Origin: Thalassia testudinum
Lineage: Eukaryota; Streptophyta; Magnoliopsida; Alismatales; Hydrocharitaceae
Direction: 5' to 3'
NCBI GenBank assembly: GCA_037157565.1
Contig: JAZHRO010000050.1
Location: 40,220,501-40,284,500, forward strand
DNA length: 64,000 nt
Shown: in pieces, positions 1 to 12,448 of the stretch
Numbering within the stretch: position 1 is the first letter of the stretch
Layout of the letters: each line of letters opens with the position of its first letter
Position numbers and translations under genes: made by a program
The notes under the pieces: generated by a model
Told to the model about the DNA's origin: nothing
The model's database searches: none
The model's input: the letters and a program-made list of their open reading frames with translations, nothing else

Positions 1-1145
1 ATCCCCCCTTAAATCCATCTCCACCATCCACCTAACCCCCCTTCTAGAAGACCCTAGGTTGGCACCAAAATGGTGGTGTCTCTCCACCACCAAAAGCCAC
101 CAACACCACCGTAACCACCCCTTTGACACCCTTTAAGGTTGTACCAACTAATCCTAGCCCTAGGATCATTCTAACCACCCATAACCACCACCAAACTCCA
201 TCCTAGCCCTCCACCTATTCACGCCAACTACCCCCCTTTCCACCTATATATAAACCAACCATATCCCCACATAAAGATCATCCTCCATTAGTGTTTAATT
301 CCACCTACATCCACCTACACCTACAGCCAAGAAGGAGTAGAGAAGAAGATTAAGGGGCACATCACCCGCGCCTTTGGTGCCTACTTCTCCCTACTTTCTT
401 CAACTTGTGCCATGCCAAGGAGGAGGAGCATTCTACTTCAAGGAGGATGGCCAGGCAAAGGAGAATGACATAGGGTGGACGTCCACCGTTGGAGAGAATC
501 ATAGGGCACACCTCTTAAGGGTTTGCCTTAGACGACATCATCTTGGCGGAGCTATAGAAGGAAGGAGCCGAAGACCTTCTTTTCAAGCCTGGGAACTACC
601 AGGCTTGGAGCAAGAAGAGCTTCATCCTCTTCATCACCATCATCATCTAAAGGATTTGTCTTTATTTTGTTTTTCAACTTATTTTTTTGTAGAAGCATTC
701 CCCTACTAATAGACAATTTCCTTTAATAGAAAAAAAAGAAGTTGCCTTGATTTCTTATTGCACACATTTTATTGCATTACATTGCTTTCTCTTTAGTGTA
801 GTTTCACTCCTCCTTTCTAATTGACCTAGCGCTTCACGTGCCTAGGTTAAGCTTAGAAAGAGGATAATTTTTGTCACTTAGATTAGCATAGTAGGTGTAG
901 TAATTTTTTCCCACCAACAAATTGACATGTTGGCTTAATTTCAAAACCATAAAAAAAATTATATAGTTGAAAAGACCAAAAAGAAAGGTGATTTCTATTT
1001 CCAAGCAAGAGACTTGAATTTTGCAAACATATTGCCTCCATGGATGACCAGTGATACCCCGCTATCTAGGTTTATAAATGTAGGAGTTGATCAGTTTTAC
1101 GCATAACAACGACGTATTTTACAAACCACATAAAATTCGTTATCA
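1..1145 (+). repeat. B-type LTR, 3' part, plus orientation
   Basis: The first 700 bases match, as reverse complement, the LTR of element B near 46050-46690: both carry the CCATCTCCACCATCCACCTA stretch, a TATA box, and a GAAGAAGATTAAGGGG block. The 3' part has the conserved LTR-end sequence (CTCCATGGATGACC followed by GATACCCCGCTATCTAGG near 1036-1070), which in B lies about 100 bp before the LTR end. The LTR appears to end at ATCA (1142-1145). No tRNA-Asp PBS follows, so this looks like a solo LTR or a 3' LTR. The start lies outside the window. A short reading frame at 374-709 falls inside the LTR leader and is not a credible gene. Confidence 0.7.
245..254 (+). promoter_or_regulatory. TATA box of the B-type LTR
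   Basis: TATATATAAA lies at the position equivalent to the TATAAAAA boxes of both B LTRs, a few hundred bases upstream of the conserved LTR end. It is the likely core promoter of this LTR. Activity is inferred from position only. Confidence 0.5.
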
Positions 1146-1546
1146 ATGACTCCTTCAATTGTGGTTTTAGGGACTTCAATGTCTCCAATTAGTGGCCTGG
1201 GCACTCTCTTGAGAGAAAGCCACACTGCCTGGAGCAAACGCCTGGGGCTTGTGGCAACAACAAACCTTCTTCAGTCTCCTTGAAGGAGCATTATTGATGG
1301 TGACGAGGGCAAAAAATAGAAAACATAAACATGGCCTTGCTGCCTAATTAAACAAGCTCAGGAGCTTCGCCGTAGTGAGTGGAGTGCATTGGTGGTGATA
1401 CTGTTGCTTGTGGAGGAGTGTGGTGGTCGGTCGGAGTCAGGGAAGGTAACCATTAATGGGTATGTTTGGGGGAAGTGTTGGGTGTGTGAGTGGAGAGAGA
1501 AGGAGATGGTTTTGGTGTGGGAGGATGAGGTGAAGGTTTTTAGGTG
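1146..1546. other. unassigned spacer between the B-type LTR and element A
   Basis: About 400 bases match no element in this window by eye. A purine-rich stretch (1430-1546) contains a 61-codon frame (1389-1574) that runs into the A LTR and has no recognisable motif. This may be older host DNA into which element A inserted, with AGGTG (1542-1546) as the candidate left target duplication. No function can be given. Confidence 0.4.
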
Positions 1547-4250
1547 TGTTAGTTGCTCTGAAATGGGTTTTTAAATCATCGATTGTAGTATAGCTCGAAT
1601 CAGTGCGAAAACAAATAAAATTTATTACTCGAATGAAATCTGAGGGCGAACATAGGGAGCAAGTGGCAATTTAATACTCAAGATCACAATCAAAGATGTA
1701 AGACTTTGCAATCAATAAAGATATATAAATGAAATCCAATGTCAGTAATGCAAAAAGAAGAAAGGGTAAAATGGTAATTTGAATCACCAAATTACCCTAC
1801 AATGTTAAGTTTAGCAAGCTACTCAAAGTAGCAGATCAGATAAGCCAAGCCCAACTCAATTTAACGAATAGAACCAGGGTATCAGATATCAGACAATAGA
1901 ATAGGCTCAAACGCCTTAACAAAGGCAAAGGTCTCTTCCTCTTTCTTCTTTTTCCCTTCAAGCCTCAGGGAGAGGCTTCTCTCTTCCTTTATTCTTTCTT
2001 CTCTTTTTCTTCTCTCTCTCTTCCTTCCCTTTTCTTCCTTCTCTTCTTCTTCTTCCCTTAGCTTGAGAGAAGGTGCAGCATAGGACTTAACCTGCCAGTA
2101 GTGGCAAAGGCCTCTCTAGGTCTCACAAGAGTCAAGAGGAGGGCGATAGAGCAAACCCCCCCTCTCCTCTCCTTTTCTCTCCTTCCTTTCTCAAACCAAG
2201 CAAACCAGACTAGACCCAGGTATTCGGGTAATTGAACCAAGCCTAGACCAGTGGGGCATTAGCATGGGCGAGGCCATGCATGGGCACGTGCGAGGGGACC
2301 TCACCCCATGCCTATTGAGGCAATGAGGCTATACAAGAAATTCAATTTAACCGACTATGCATGCCCGTCTGTTTCCGATGTGGGACTAATCCCACAAAGC
2401 TTTCTTCGCGCAACTACAGGATGACTTCCCTCACCAAATTGGAGTGGCAATGAGGTGTGTTGATGCTAACTGAGAGCCTGGATACCTGGAGCACGTAGAT
2501 CTGCACCACCTGGAGGTGATGCTTGGGTATCTGGAGCAAGAACACCACCTGGAACTCCTTGAAGAAGCTTCGCCAATGGCTAAGATAATGTGATACCTGA
2601 AAGAGATGAACACGACCTAAATTCCTGAGTCAGTACCTTCAAAAGCTTCACCTTGTTGAGGCAAAGTCAACAGTGGTGGTTCGAGGGTGTGTAGGCATTT
2701 ATGGAGGGCTGACGGTGAGGTGGATGAGGACAGACAGTAGGTGTGTTTGGCGGGAAGATAGAAGCTGCTAAACCCTAAATTTCTTTAAGGTATTTGGAGG
2801 GTGAGTTGTGGTGGAGGTTTTGCCGATGTTGGCAGCAAGAGTCGAGCGGTGTAGCGGCTGATTGGCTTCACCAGAGCGTCACCGAAGCGTCGTTGGAGGT
2901 GGAGAAGATGCAGTGCAGGGGCAGCGGTTGGCGGTTGTGCATGAGTCGTAAGTGTGGGAGGGCGAAATAGAATGAGAGAGAGTAAGAGGGAGACTTAGAG
3001 AGGTGGGAGAGAGGCGGAGGAAACCAAATTTTATTAATCGACACCGGAGAAGGAGGTAGAAGCAGCAAGGCGACAACGACGAATCAGATGGAGAAACACC
3101 CTCCCTTTGGCTGGGGGGGTCGCGAGGAAGAGAGGAAGGTACTCAGCCAACCAATTTGGTCGTTGGATGGCCGGAGGAGGAAGGTCGAAGAGGTCATCGG
3201 ATCAGGGGTCTACGGTAGTCGGAGATAGGTTTTTAGGGCCTTTTGACGCGCCAAGACTTGCTGAAAAGCTTGGCCGTGCGACAGGGGTTCTTTTATAGGC
3301 CTTAGGAAGCCCTTCCAAGCTTAGAAAGAAGCTTCCAAGCTGGGAAGTTACTTGCAAAATAGGATACCCAAACCTTTGAAAGGTTTGCATGGCCTTTTGG
3401 GAAGGACTTGGAGCCCAAGGAATGGCTCAAATGGAAGGTAACTTTCCAAGAAATCTTCGGTTAAAATTTGGGAGAGATTGATTGAGAATCAAGCGAGAAA
3501 TCCTCGCTCGAATCTCGATGGTGAAGGTTTAACCTTCCAAAAATGGTACGGGGATCTTTTTATGAAAACGATGACAAAGTTATGGGCCTTTTTGTAAGGA
3601 TTTTGAAAGTTAAGGGCATATGTGTGATATAAAAGAATTAGATAGGACCAAATTGCAAACTAGGTCAAGACAATCTCAAATTTGACCTAAATTTTGGTAC
3701 AAACCTAATGTTGACATAAGGAATCCAATGGTGAAGTTGGATTTTGGTTTTAACCAAGTTTGATAGGGAAATTTATACAAAAACCTAAATTAACGCAGAT
3801 GTCTATTTAGGACTCTATTTTGGGTCAAGACGAAGACAGGTTCTAATGGTCAAATTGAAGATACCAAACCTTAGATATTATTTTTCTATGAACTTTAGAG
3901 GGTTTGGGTGAATTTTATCCTGACAATAACATCAGTTAATTAAATGGGTTATTTTTTAGGGTTTCAGAAGTCATTTAATTCTCAAAACACAGAAAAACCC
4001 TTTTCTATTTATTTTAACCCACTTGTTATCCTTCTAGGACCATTTAACCCTTAATTTTCCCCTGGGAAAACCTGTGGTTATTCTGCATTCAAGATATAAT
4101 AATAAAATTGTAGTTTTAACCTTATTTTCTTATTTTTCCCTCAGAATGATTATGTAGTGACTTAGGACTCTTTGGTAGTTATGTAGGAGCATTTAATGAC
4201 TTAATCAGATCAAATTGAGCAAGTTATGACTCATGACGGTATTCCCATCA
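1547..4250 (-). repeat. Element A 3' LTR
   Basis: 2.7 kb LTR, aligned by eye over its whole length with 12470-14256 plus 47784-48673. On the plus strand it starts TGTTAGTTGC and ends CCCATCA. The minus strand holds TATAAAA at 3291-3297. The conserved LTR-end motif lies at 1641-1663 (GGGCGAACATAGGGAGC on the plus strand). Short reading frames inside it (2058-2240, 2431-2613, 2868-3076, 3107-3390) lack known motifs and are treated as chance. Confidence 0.85.
3291..3297 (-). promoter_or_regulatory. TATA box of element A LTR
   Basis: Minus-strand CCTATAAAAGAACCCC; the other A LTR has TATAAAAA at the matching place (14195-14202). Conservation between the two LTRs supports a core promoter role. 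Confidence 0.55.
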
Positions 4251-4287
4251 TACCTCCGTGCCTAGCTTTTGCTAGTCCCTTAGCAAA
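4251..4287 (-). other. Element A polypurine tract and adjacent hairpin
   Basis: The minus strand reads GGCACGGAGGTA immediately before the LTR start TGATGGGA. This is the plus-strand primer site for reverse transcription. Just upstream on the minus strand is a 7-bp inverted repeat, TTTGCTA-loop-TAGCAAA (4268-4287). The same arrangement recurs in A2, B, D and E. Confidence 0.75.
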
Positions 4288-4700
4288 CTCTCATGCAATT
4301 AACTTTAATTCTAGACCACATGCTTAGATTTCTACTGTGTGCTTTCTTTTGTGGATTAGGTCAGAATGCCAATAATAGACCTAAAGGTACTTAAGTACCA
4401 ACCAAGATTCAGACCAGACCAACTCTAGCCTCAGTCCGCTGCGAAGGTTTCTGAGGCCCACAGGAACCAACCAAACGTTCGTTGAACTCCGCGATTAAAG
4501 CACTCATGCTTGTAACATGTTTTAGCCTAGGTTCAGTTTGCAGTGCACTTTTGTAAGAGAGAGACAGAGGAATTTTTTCATTGTTGGGGGGTTTTCTCTC
4601 TCTTTTCTTTCTTTATTTCTATCTTTGGATTGGCTTTCCAGGGGGAACTATATCGGATTCCTATCTCCCACCATCAATCCTTGTAGGGTCCTTGGCAATT

Positions 4701-4719
4701 GATGCTTCGAGATAGCATC
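4701..4719 (-). other. 3' stem-loop, element A copy
   Basis: On the minus strand GATGCT-ATCTCGA-AGCATC: a perfect 6-bp stem and 7-nt loop, preceded by CATGGG and followed by ATTGCC. Related stem-loops with changed but still pairing stems occur in D (three copies), A2 and B (two copies). Confidence 0.65.
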
Positions 4720-4794
4720 ACCCATGGCAACTCCAGAACCCTAGCTTTCGAGATTTTGGGAGAATCATGCCCATGGCATTCTGTACTAGCACAA

Positions 4795-4846
4795 GGTGCT
4801 TACATGCCCCCAGTAGGATATTTAAATATCCTAGGAGACATGCACC
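4795..4846 (-). other. closed stem with inner 20-nt palindrome, element A
   Basis: The minus strand has GGTGC (4846-4842) pairing with GCACC (4799-4795) around the perfect palindrome TAGGATATTTAAATATCCTA (4814-4833). Element D has the same layout at 29529-29575. Confidence 0.55.
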
Positions 4847-5839
4847 AAGGAGATGGTATGTTATTGCGCATCTTCTAGTGGAATTTCCCACCTCTCCACG
4901 CTGGGAACTCTTCCAAATCAACTTGTGTTGATCAGCCACTCCTAATATAGGTAGTTTTTTATAATAGAATTAACGCATTTACGTGATTTTGATAATTAAG
5001 TGCACTGAACCAGACTGTGTGCGGATTGGGGTGCTTAGGTTACCATGTCCTACAAATTAGAGGTCAGTTAACGAGGTCGAATAATCCCTATGTCTTAGAC
5101 CTAATACTTAAGCTTTCATTTTCCCCAACCTCTTGAGGGCCATCTAGATCTTAACGGATACTTGAATTTTTAAGCTTAAAATAATAGCCCAAGAGGCCTA
5201 AGATCAGCATTCATACTAATCTTTTTTTTATCTCTTAGCACTTTTTATCTTTCATTTTCTTTCTTTTTGATTTGGTCTAGAACTAAGTCGATTCCTTAAT
5301 CTTTTACTAATGACTATCTCTTTTTTTTTTAAATTGTGCTCCTTTTGACATTTATATCACCTCCCATTTTTCTCCTCCAAATTGATATGCAATTAATTCC
5401 CTCAAAATTTTCTCCCTTTTCCATTTTTTTGTTCTTTTTCAGTTTTTTATTTTTTTGGTTTTCGGAATATGTAATTATCTTTTTTGGTAAAACCCTTTCT
5501 TGTGAAGTGATTCTCACAGTGTTTTATACTTTAATACACCCCCATGCCTACTATTTGCAATGTCCTCATTGTAAATTAGGTGGGTTCGAATTCAACTTAG
5601 TTCATACAATTGTTCGAATTGGGTGGGTGGATGGGTTGGGGTGACTGTTGTGAATGATTTCAAGCTCGAGTATGGGTACCAGAGGTGGTGTCGGCTATTC
5701 TAATGGATGAACCCTAAAGTAAAATATGAGTTCAACATAAGATCCGTCAAGAAGGGTTTTGGGTTTCTTTTAGAAAGATGACGGGTTGCCTCCTATTAAG
5801 TGCTGAGTTTAATGCCATCAGTTAGGTGCAATGAGCTTA

Positions 5840-7072
5840 GGGAGAATGGAGGGCAAAAGACACCTTAGCCAAGTTTGAGTCAGAGAGTTAGACGAACGGT
5901 TTGAATCTCTGACCATTCACGATAAATGGCGTAGAATCAGGGCTGAGTTCGCTAATTTCAATGGCTCCATTTCCAGTGATTCGTCTCACCAAGAATGGTC
6001 CAATCTATTTTGATCTGTGTTTTCTTGGGAATAGTTTGAGTTCGGCATTAAAGAGTAGAACTTTTTGACCAGGGTGGAAAGATTTTTGCACAATGTGCCT
6101 GTCATGGAAGGCCTTAACCTGCTCTTTGTAGATATGCAAGTTCTCATACCCATCATTACGTAGTTCCTCGATCTCGCTCAATTGCAATAGACGATGTGTT
6201 CCAGTCTTCATTAGATCTAGATTGTACTTCCATACTGCACAATAAGCCTTGTGCTACATCTTGACGGGAAGGTGGCATGCCTTTCCATACACTAATCTGA
6301 AGGGAAACATGCCTAATTGGGTCTTGTGGGCAATTTTATAGGCCCACAACTCTTTTGGAAGGCGAGTAGACCAATCATTACTATCAAGCCGAACAGTGAC
6401 CTGAAGGATCTTCTTGATCTCTTGATTTAACAGTTCTGCCAGTCCATTAGTCTGTGGGTGGTAAGGAGTCGAGATACGATGAGACACTCCATACTTTTTC
6501 ATCAGGGAATGGAAGTGCACATTGTTAAAATGAGACCTACCATCGCTGATGATGGCCTTAGGAACCCCAAATCTGGTAAAGATGTTCTCCTGGATGAATC
6601 GGAGGACAACTTTATGATCACTAGTTCTCGTGGGGACGGTTTCGATCCATTTAAAGACGTAATCAATAGCAAGTAGAATGTACTTAAAGCTATTAGATCC
6701 AGGAAAGGGTCCCATGAAATCAATTCTCCATATGTCAAAGATTTTGCACACAATAATTGAGTTCAAGGGTATCATATCCCGTAGGCCCATGTTGCTGAGG
6801 GTCTGACAACGAGTGCATGCCCAACAATACGTCTGTGCGTCTTTGAACAAAGTGGGCCAAAAGAACCCACACTGGAGAATTTTTGCTATGGTTTTATAGC
6901 CAGAGAAATGGCCACTGCGGGCCTGGTCGTGACAGAATGATATTACGTCATTGACCTCATCATCAAGAATGCATCTCCAGATCACCTGCTCATTGCCAAT
7001 GTGGAAAAGGTATGGCTCCTCCCAAATATAGTACTTGGCCTCGGCAATCAATTTGTCCCGCCTAGAAGTCAC
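5840..7072 (-). pseudogene. integrase, element A pol (decayed)
   Basis: Integrase inserts the cDNA into host DNA. The minus-strand frame 7072-6254 contains the zinc-binding part (FCHDQARSGHFSGYKT, then CWACTRCQ), the catalytic core ([20 protein letters not shown], then IISDGRSHFNN and PQTNGLAELLNQEIK, giving the D-D-E residues), and WAYKIAHKTQLGMFPFRLVYG. It continues in the same frame at 6211-6005 ([20 protein letters not shown]) and on to GAIEISE and a GQRFKPF-type end near 5880. No chromodomain follows, which fits Athila. Internal stop codons break it. The RT frame upstream is offset, so at least one frameshift lies between 7822 and 7072. Confidence 0.85.
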
Positions 7073-7289
7073 CTAATCTAGCGTAACTTTCCCCATAACT
7101 AAATAATCTACAATATCAGCAAACCATGGGAGACTGTCAATGGTTAGCAGTTGCTCATCCAAAAAATCCTCGATGATCGGACCAGACGAGTTGATGATGA
7201 AAGAAGGGAGACGGGACAAATGGCCAGGTACCACTTTCTATTTTCCTGCCTTATCGCGAATCTCAGGATCGAATTCTTGCAACAGTAAG

Positions 7290-8602
7290 ATCCAGCAAAT
7301 TAGTCGACGTTTCGTATCCTTCTTTACGAGGAGGTGCCTTACTACAGTGTGATCTGAGTATATGATAACACGGGAACCCAAAAAATAGGATCTGAATTTT
7401 CTAGGCCAAATACAATGGCTAGTAGCTCTTTCTCAGTAACTGTGTAATTACACTGAGCCTCGTCAAGTGTCTTGCTAGCATAATAGATGCCCATGGGTTT
7501 CCCATCTATTTTCTACCCAAGTACTGCACCCACAGTGTAAACAGATGAATCGTACATGATCTTAAAGTGTTGAGACCAATCAGGGAACTGCAGGATAGTT
7601 GCTTGGGTAAGTCGATCATGTAGGATCTCAAATTCCTAAGTACACTCGGTAATTTCAAAGGGGACATCCTTATATAGAAGATTAGTCAGAGGGCGTGCGA
7701 GTTTCAAAAAATCAGGAATGAATCAAAGGTAAAAATTGACGTACCCTAGAAAGGATCAGATGTCTTTGACCAAGCTAGGCATAGGGAGTTTGGAAATCAA
7801 ATTCACCTTGGCTGGATCAACCTAGATGCCTTTTTCAGAGATGAGATGTCCCAGGATAATTTCCTCAAGTACCATGAAGTGGCTCTTTTCCCAAGAAATA
7901 ATCAAATTCACGTTGACGCACTGCCAAAGGATTTGGACCAACTGTAGAAGGAAATCATCAAAAGATTCACCAATTACTGAGAAGTCATCCATGAAGACCT
8001 CATGGTATTCACCTACCATATCTGAGAATATGGCAAGCATGCACCATTGAAAAGTAGAGGGTACATTGCAGAGACCGAACAACATCCTTTGGAATGCATA
8101 TGTTCCGAAGGGGCAAGTGAAGGTGGTCTTCTCTTGGTCCTCAAGATGGATTGCGACCTAATTATAATCGGAGTACCTGTCCAAAAAGTAGAAGAATCAA
8201 TTTCTTGTTAGCTTCTCGAGAATCTGATCAATGAACGGTAGTGGGAAATGATCCTTCTTCATGGAGGAATTGAGTCTTCTATAATCAATGCAGACTCTCC
8301 ACGAGTTTGCTATATGGGTTGATGTGATTTCTCTGATTTCAGTTGTGATGACAGTGAGCCCTACTTTCTTAAGCACAACTTGAATTGGTCTCACCCAACG
8401 ACTGTCGGAGATCGGGTAGATGATCCCTGCATCTAACCACTTGATGATCTCCTTTTTCATGACATCTTGGAAATTTGGATTTAGGCATCTCTACATTTCA
8501 CGGGATGGTCGTAAGCCCTCTTTAGTGTAGATGTGATGTGTGCAGTATGAAGGGCTGATACCAGTCAGACCATCGAGAGTCCATCCAATGGCTCTCCGAT
8601 GC
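7290..8602 (-). pseudogene. reverse transcriptase and RNase H, element A pol (decayed)
   Basis: RT copies the element RNA into cDNA and RNase H removes the RNA. Visible on the minus strand: [20 protein letters not shown] and [20 protein letters not shown] (8460-8197), MLFGLCNVPSTFQWCMLAIF and FMDDFSVIGESFDD (8085-7822, the YMDD-type active site), then an eroded connection and RNase H ([20 protein letters not shown] near 7430). Segments 9039, 8460 and 8085 share one frame and are separated only by stop codons. The gene is dead but easy to recognise. Confidence 0.85.
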
Positions 8603-9561
8603 TATTGGAGAACAAAAATTAGGTGTGTTTCCTGATCAGGTGTGAGTCGGGAGTTGATAATCACAGAAAACATCAGATTGGAACCCAAAAATATGTATTT
8701 CAGATGATCGGGAAGAGGCTTTAAATCCATAACTAGGTTGTTAGCAGTAGCAGGTGGTTTAGAGTGGATGTTGGGAGCAAAAGGAGCTATGGGTGTGTCT
8801 AGGTTAGGTTCAGGCTCCACAAATTGTGGGTTTTGATCTTCTTGTGGCTGATCAGAAATAGTCAGGTTTTCCTCAATACATAGGTCGTCAACCATAGCCT
8901 CGACATCACAGATTTGTTCTATAACCCCGCAATTAATTCTTTGTTGGGCTTTAAAGATGTTGATCTTTAGTGTCTTACTCCAAAATTTTAATTCAATTTG
9001 GCCCTCCTTACAATTAATATTGTCCCTAGCAGTGGCCAAAAATGGTCACCCTAATATGATCGATGTATTCTTCACATTCTTAGGAGCATCCTTTTCTAAG
9101 ACAACAAAATCCACTGGAAAATAGAAATCATGTACCCTAACTATGACATCCTCGAGAATTCCTTTTGGTGACTTAATCGATCGATCAGCTAGTTGTAAGG
9201 TCATTTCTGTCAGTTTAAACTCAGATTCTTCATAGTCTAGTAGGGATGTAGGTATCAAATTTATGAAAGCTCCTAGGTCTAGTAAGGCTCGGTCGAACTA
9301 CATAACACCGATTGTACAGGAGATCAGAGGGGTGCCTGGGTCTTTTGCCTTAGGTGGGAGTTTGCTCAAAATGACGGAGCTGGCTTGCTCCAATAGTATG
9401 ATTGGGTTCCTGCCTTTGGTTTGCAGCTTACACTTAGGTGTACACACATCTTCCAGAAATCGTGTGTAAGCTGGTATGTGGCATATCGCATCCATCAAAG
9501 GGTTGTTTATTTGGACCTACTCAAAGAGCTTAACCAAGTCCTCCTTAGGTGCCACGGGTTG
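8602..9561 (-). pseudogene. aspartic protease and protease-RT linker, element A
   Basis: The minus-strand frame 9498-9046 carries the retroviral-type protease. ALLDLGAFINLIP holds the catalytic DLGA that Athila elements use in place of DSGA, followed by LQLADRSIKSPKGILEDVIV and SIILG. After a TGA that replaces an Arg codon it continues PFLATARDNINCKEG into an acidic linker (9039-8602). Protease would cut the Gag-Pol polyprotein. Stop codons at about 9300 and 9043 are in frame. They sit where Gln and Arg codons are expected, consistent with C-to-T change. Confidence 0.85.
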
Positions 9562-11418
9562 GGGTTTCCTTTTTCTTTTGGTCAAGGCCTCCGGAAATGG
9601 AACTTTTGCAGGTTCCTCTAGAATGGGTCCAGGTTCTTGATCTAGGATAGAGGTATCCTGGATGGTTATCCTAGGGTTTGAGGTTGCATTACCAACCTGA
9701 AAGTGGCTTGGATAAGGTGGGTCTTGTATTGCTTTGCCACTACGGGTAGTAGTAGAATTTAGAGCCTGGTTCAGGGTTGGTGTGGGCAAAAGAGGTGATT
9801 GCTACTGATAACCTGCGTCTGATGTCGAAGCCTCCATCCAATTGAGTGATGGAGCAGAAGGGGCTTGACAGACAAAGTGAGCTTGGCCCTGAGTGTTCGG
9901 CATGTTATGTGGATTAGGCAAAGGTTGTGAAGAAAGGGCACCAGGTTGGCGAGGATTTTCCATCTGGGCGAGTTGATTGTGAACCTCTGTGATCTCGTCC
10001 TTGTGCTGTTTTTGCATAGCCGCATTCATTTTCTAAATGTCAGTTAGAGTTTGAAGGATAAGAGTCATTTAATCTGCATGAGTCGGCCTAGATTGATAAG
10101 TTGGGTTGGGCCGAGGCTGAGGCAGCTGATATGAATGAGGAGCTTGTGGTTGGGGCTAATATTGAGGTCTCTGAGTTTGGTTGTTCCCTGACAATGTGAA
10201 ATTAGGATGATTACGCCATCCAGGGTTGTAGGTGTTTGAGAATGGATCATTCTAAATGGCATTGAGGTCCTTGCAGGTCTGAGGAACCTTGAAAAAGTCA
10301 GAATATGAAGGTTTAGAGTTCCCTCAACTAGAATAGGCAGATCTAGAGTTTCCTTCGAAACTAGGATCAGATGGGGGTGGATACGAGTCCATCCCTTGAG
10401 AAGATTGATGGTTGATGTTATGCACAGCCTCCTTGCTAGAGGGTGGTTGTACGAACGGGTTTTGCATAGAGGGGGCTCGTTGCAAGTGTCGAGTTAGCTC
10501 ATCCACCTTCTTCTCAATAATAGAGAACTTGTCCAGGTGACTGGCCATCAGTTCGAAGTCGACGGAAGAGGGCAGGCCCTGCATCTCATGTGCTCCCTTT
10601 GAATTTGTCAATGCAAGAGCATTCGTCCGATCGAACATGCCCATGGATTCATTATTGATGGAGTTCTCACACATATTCTCGAGAATCTCCCACACGGTAT
10701 CTTCGTGTTGACCCATGATGTTTCCTCCACAGGTCGCATTGATGAATAATCGAATATCCTCACGAAGTCCCTGGTAAAAAGACTTGACTTGTTCCCATTT
10801 AGGAACTCTGTGGTGGGGGCATTTCTGCATGAGATCCAAAAAATGATCCCATGCCTCGTGAAGTGGTTCTCCTGCTTGCTGTGTGGAATGCATGATCTGG
10901 TGCCATAAAGCATTTGCCTGACCAACAAGGAAGAAGTTTCTCAGAAACTCAAATTGTAGTTTCGCCCAGTTGTTAATTAAATGCGTTTGGGTTTTGTACC
11001 GGTGAGCAGCCTTGTCCATAAGAGAGGAGAACATTTTCATGAGTACGAAATTCTGATTTTGAGCTTCAGATGCAATGGTCTAGGATAGATGCTTGACTTG
11101 CTTGATATGCTAGAAAGGGTCTTTGGAATTACACCCATGGAATTTGGGAATAGCATGAATCACGTTGTGCTTCAGTTCAGTATCAGGACCTCCAACAGGG
11201 ATTTAGACTCGAGGTTCCATTGCCACCGCAGCAGGATTGTAATAATCTCGCATCATAGGATGCTACGGCGGACTCCAAAGGCTTGGAATAGATCATTGAA
11301 GTGCTAAAGTAGATTTTCAAGATTGTTTTGCTCTGTTGGTTGTTCCATGATGATGGATGAAGGAGAATTAGGTTTAGATGAATCAGAAGAGATATCGATC
11401 AGGTTGGGTTGTTGCATA
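9562..11418 (-). pseudogene. gag, element A (decayed)
   Basis: Gag forms the particle that packages element RNA. The clearest part is the minus-strand frame 11040-10324: HRYKTQTHLINNWAKLQFEF, LHEAWDHFLDLMQKCPHHRV, PKWEQVKSFYQGLREDIRLF (the Retrotrans_gag core) and the GGN-NEDxxWEILE region. The N terminus probably starts at the ATG at 11418 (MQQPNLIDISS). A proline/glutamine-rich tail follows (10029-9802), then RSGKAIQDPPYPSH (9789-9517). Stops and likely compensating indels occur between 11418 and 11040. Gag and pol share one frame over most of the length, as is usual for Athila. Confidence 0.8.
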
Positions 11419-12448
11419 AACAAGGAGGTCGAGGCTTCGCCTCGATGGGAATGAGTAGCTAATGGAGGCCTTAAGGATGGTCTTAGAGACCTCCTCCCAA
11501 ATATGCACTAATGGAGTAGATGAGAGGTTGAATGTGGTGGACCCAATCAGGACACCCAGAAATTTTGGATGACTATAGAGGTTCAGGGTGGATGATACCC
11601 CTTAGTCAGAAAGCTATCCACCTGAGAATTACATGGGCAGCCAGAGAGGGAGAGCCTCGTGAAGACCCCTACAAGGTAGAGAGCCCCCACGAGTTACCGG
11701 TTTTCCCCCACCCGACCTCTCTTGTCACTGACGATCCAGGTAGACTAGAATGGGGACTTCACCTCTTAAGTTTACCAGTTTAAAATTGAGAGCAAGGGTG
11801 CCCATAATTCCTCTTGAACTTTTAAAATATTTTTGTGCAAAGTGACCTAATTTGAAGATTGGTTAACCCAACAAGGTGGGTCAACTTCACCTATTTTATC
11901 CTTTGAAAAATTTAGGTCTCTCTTTTAGTGTTGAAATCAAATTAAGAGCCTGATTTTAGGGTTTGCTTGAATAGATCAATTCAATCTGGGTTTAGGCACA
12001 CACTGTTTGGGAAGATTAATTCTCAATTAAGCAAGTGTGTCTCTAGAACGCTAAACTGGAAACCCTAATTGGCTCTAATTGGACCAATTTAATTTGTCCA
12101 AATGTGGTACTTGGGGCTTAAGCAAGAAGGTGATAGCCATAGATACCTTAAGCTTTAAGTGGGTGCATAAATTAGGGTTTGGGTGTTTCTCCTGGAATGT
12201 ATCAAATCAGGCAACTTGATAATTTGTTTAAGAATAAAATGCAAGTAGCCTTAATTGATTTTTTCCTTTTTAGCTTTTTTAGATTCAATGGCTTAGAGGA
12301 GGGTGAATGGAGTTTACCTGCCCCTGGAGTGGTTGATGTGTGGCTGATCTTCTTCAATGAATCTCCTGAAACAAATCATAATCAAAAGAGATGTAGCACG
12401 TTAGTACCAAATTTGATATTGCAATCAAGAGATCTAATTATGCATTGT
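11419..12448 (-). other. Element A 5' leader
   Basis: About 1 kb between PBS and gag start on the minus strand. Frames at 11532-11783 and 12179-12475 (plus strand) are antisense to the leader and have no motif. Nothing else recognised. Confidence 0.55.

Larger units (their letters stand above)
4288..5835 (-). other. Element A 3' noncoding region with structured motifs
   Basis: About 1.5 kb between the pol end and the PPT, with no env-like protein. It contains (minus strand) a CAATGAGGACATTG palindrome at 5558-5571 followed by GGCATGGGGG (5547-5556), a structured block at 4795-4930, and a perfect 6-bp stem-loop at 4701-4719. Frames at 5329-5644 and 4718-4939 cover low-complexity or structured RNA sequence and have no protein motifs. 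Confidence 0.65.

Noticed and set aside
374..709. 111-codon frame with a His run
   Set aside because: Lies in an LTR leader; the equivalent positions in the B LTRs do not keep the frame.
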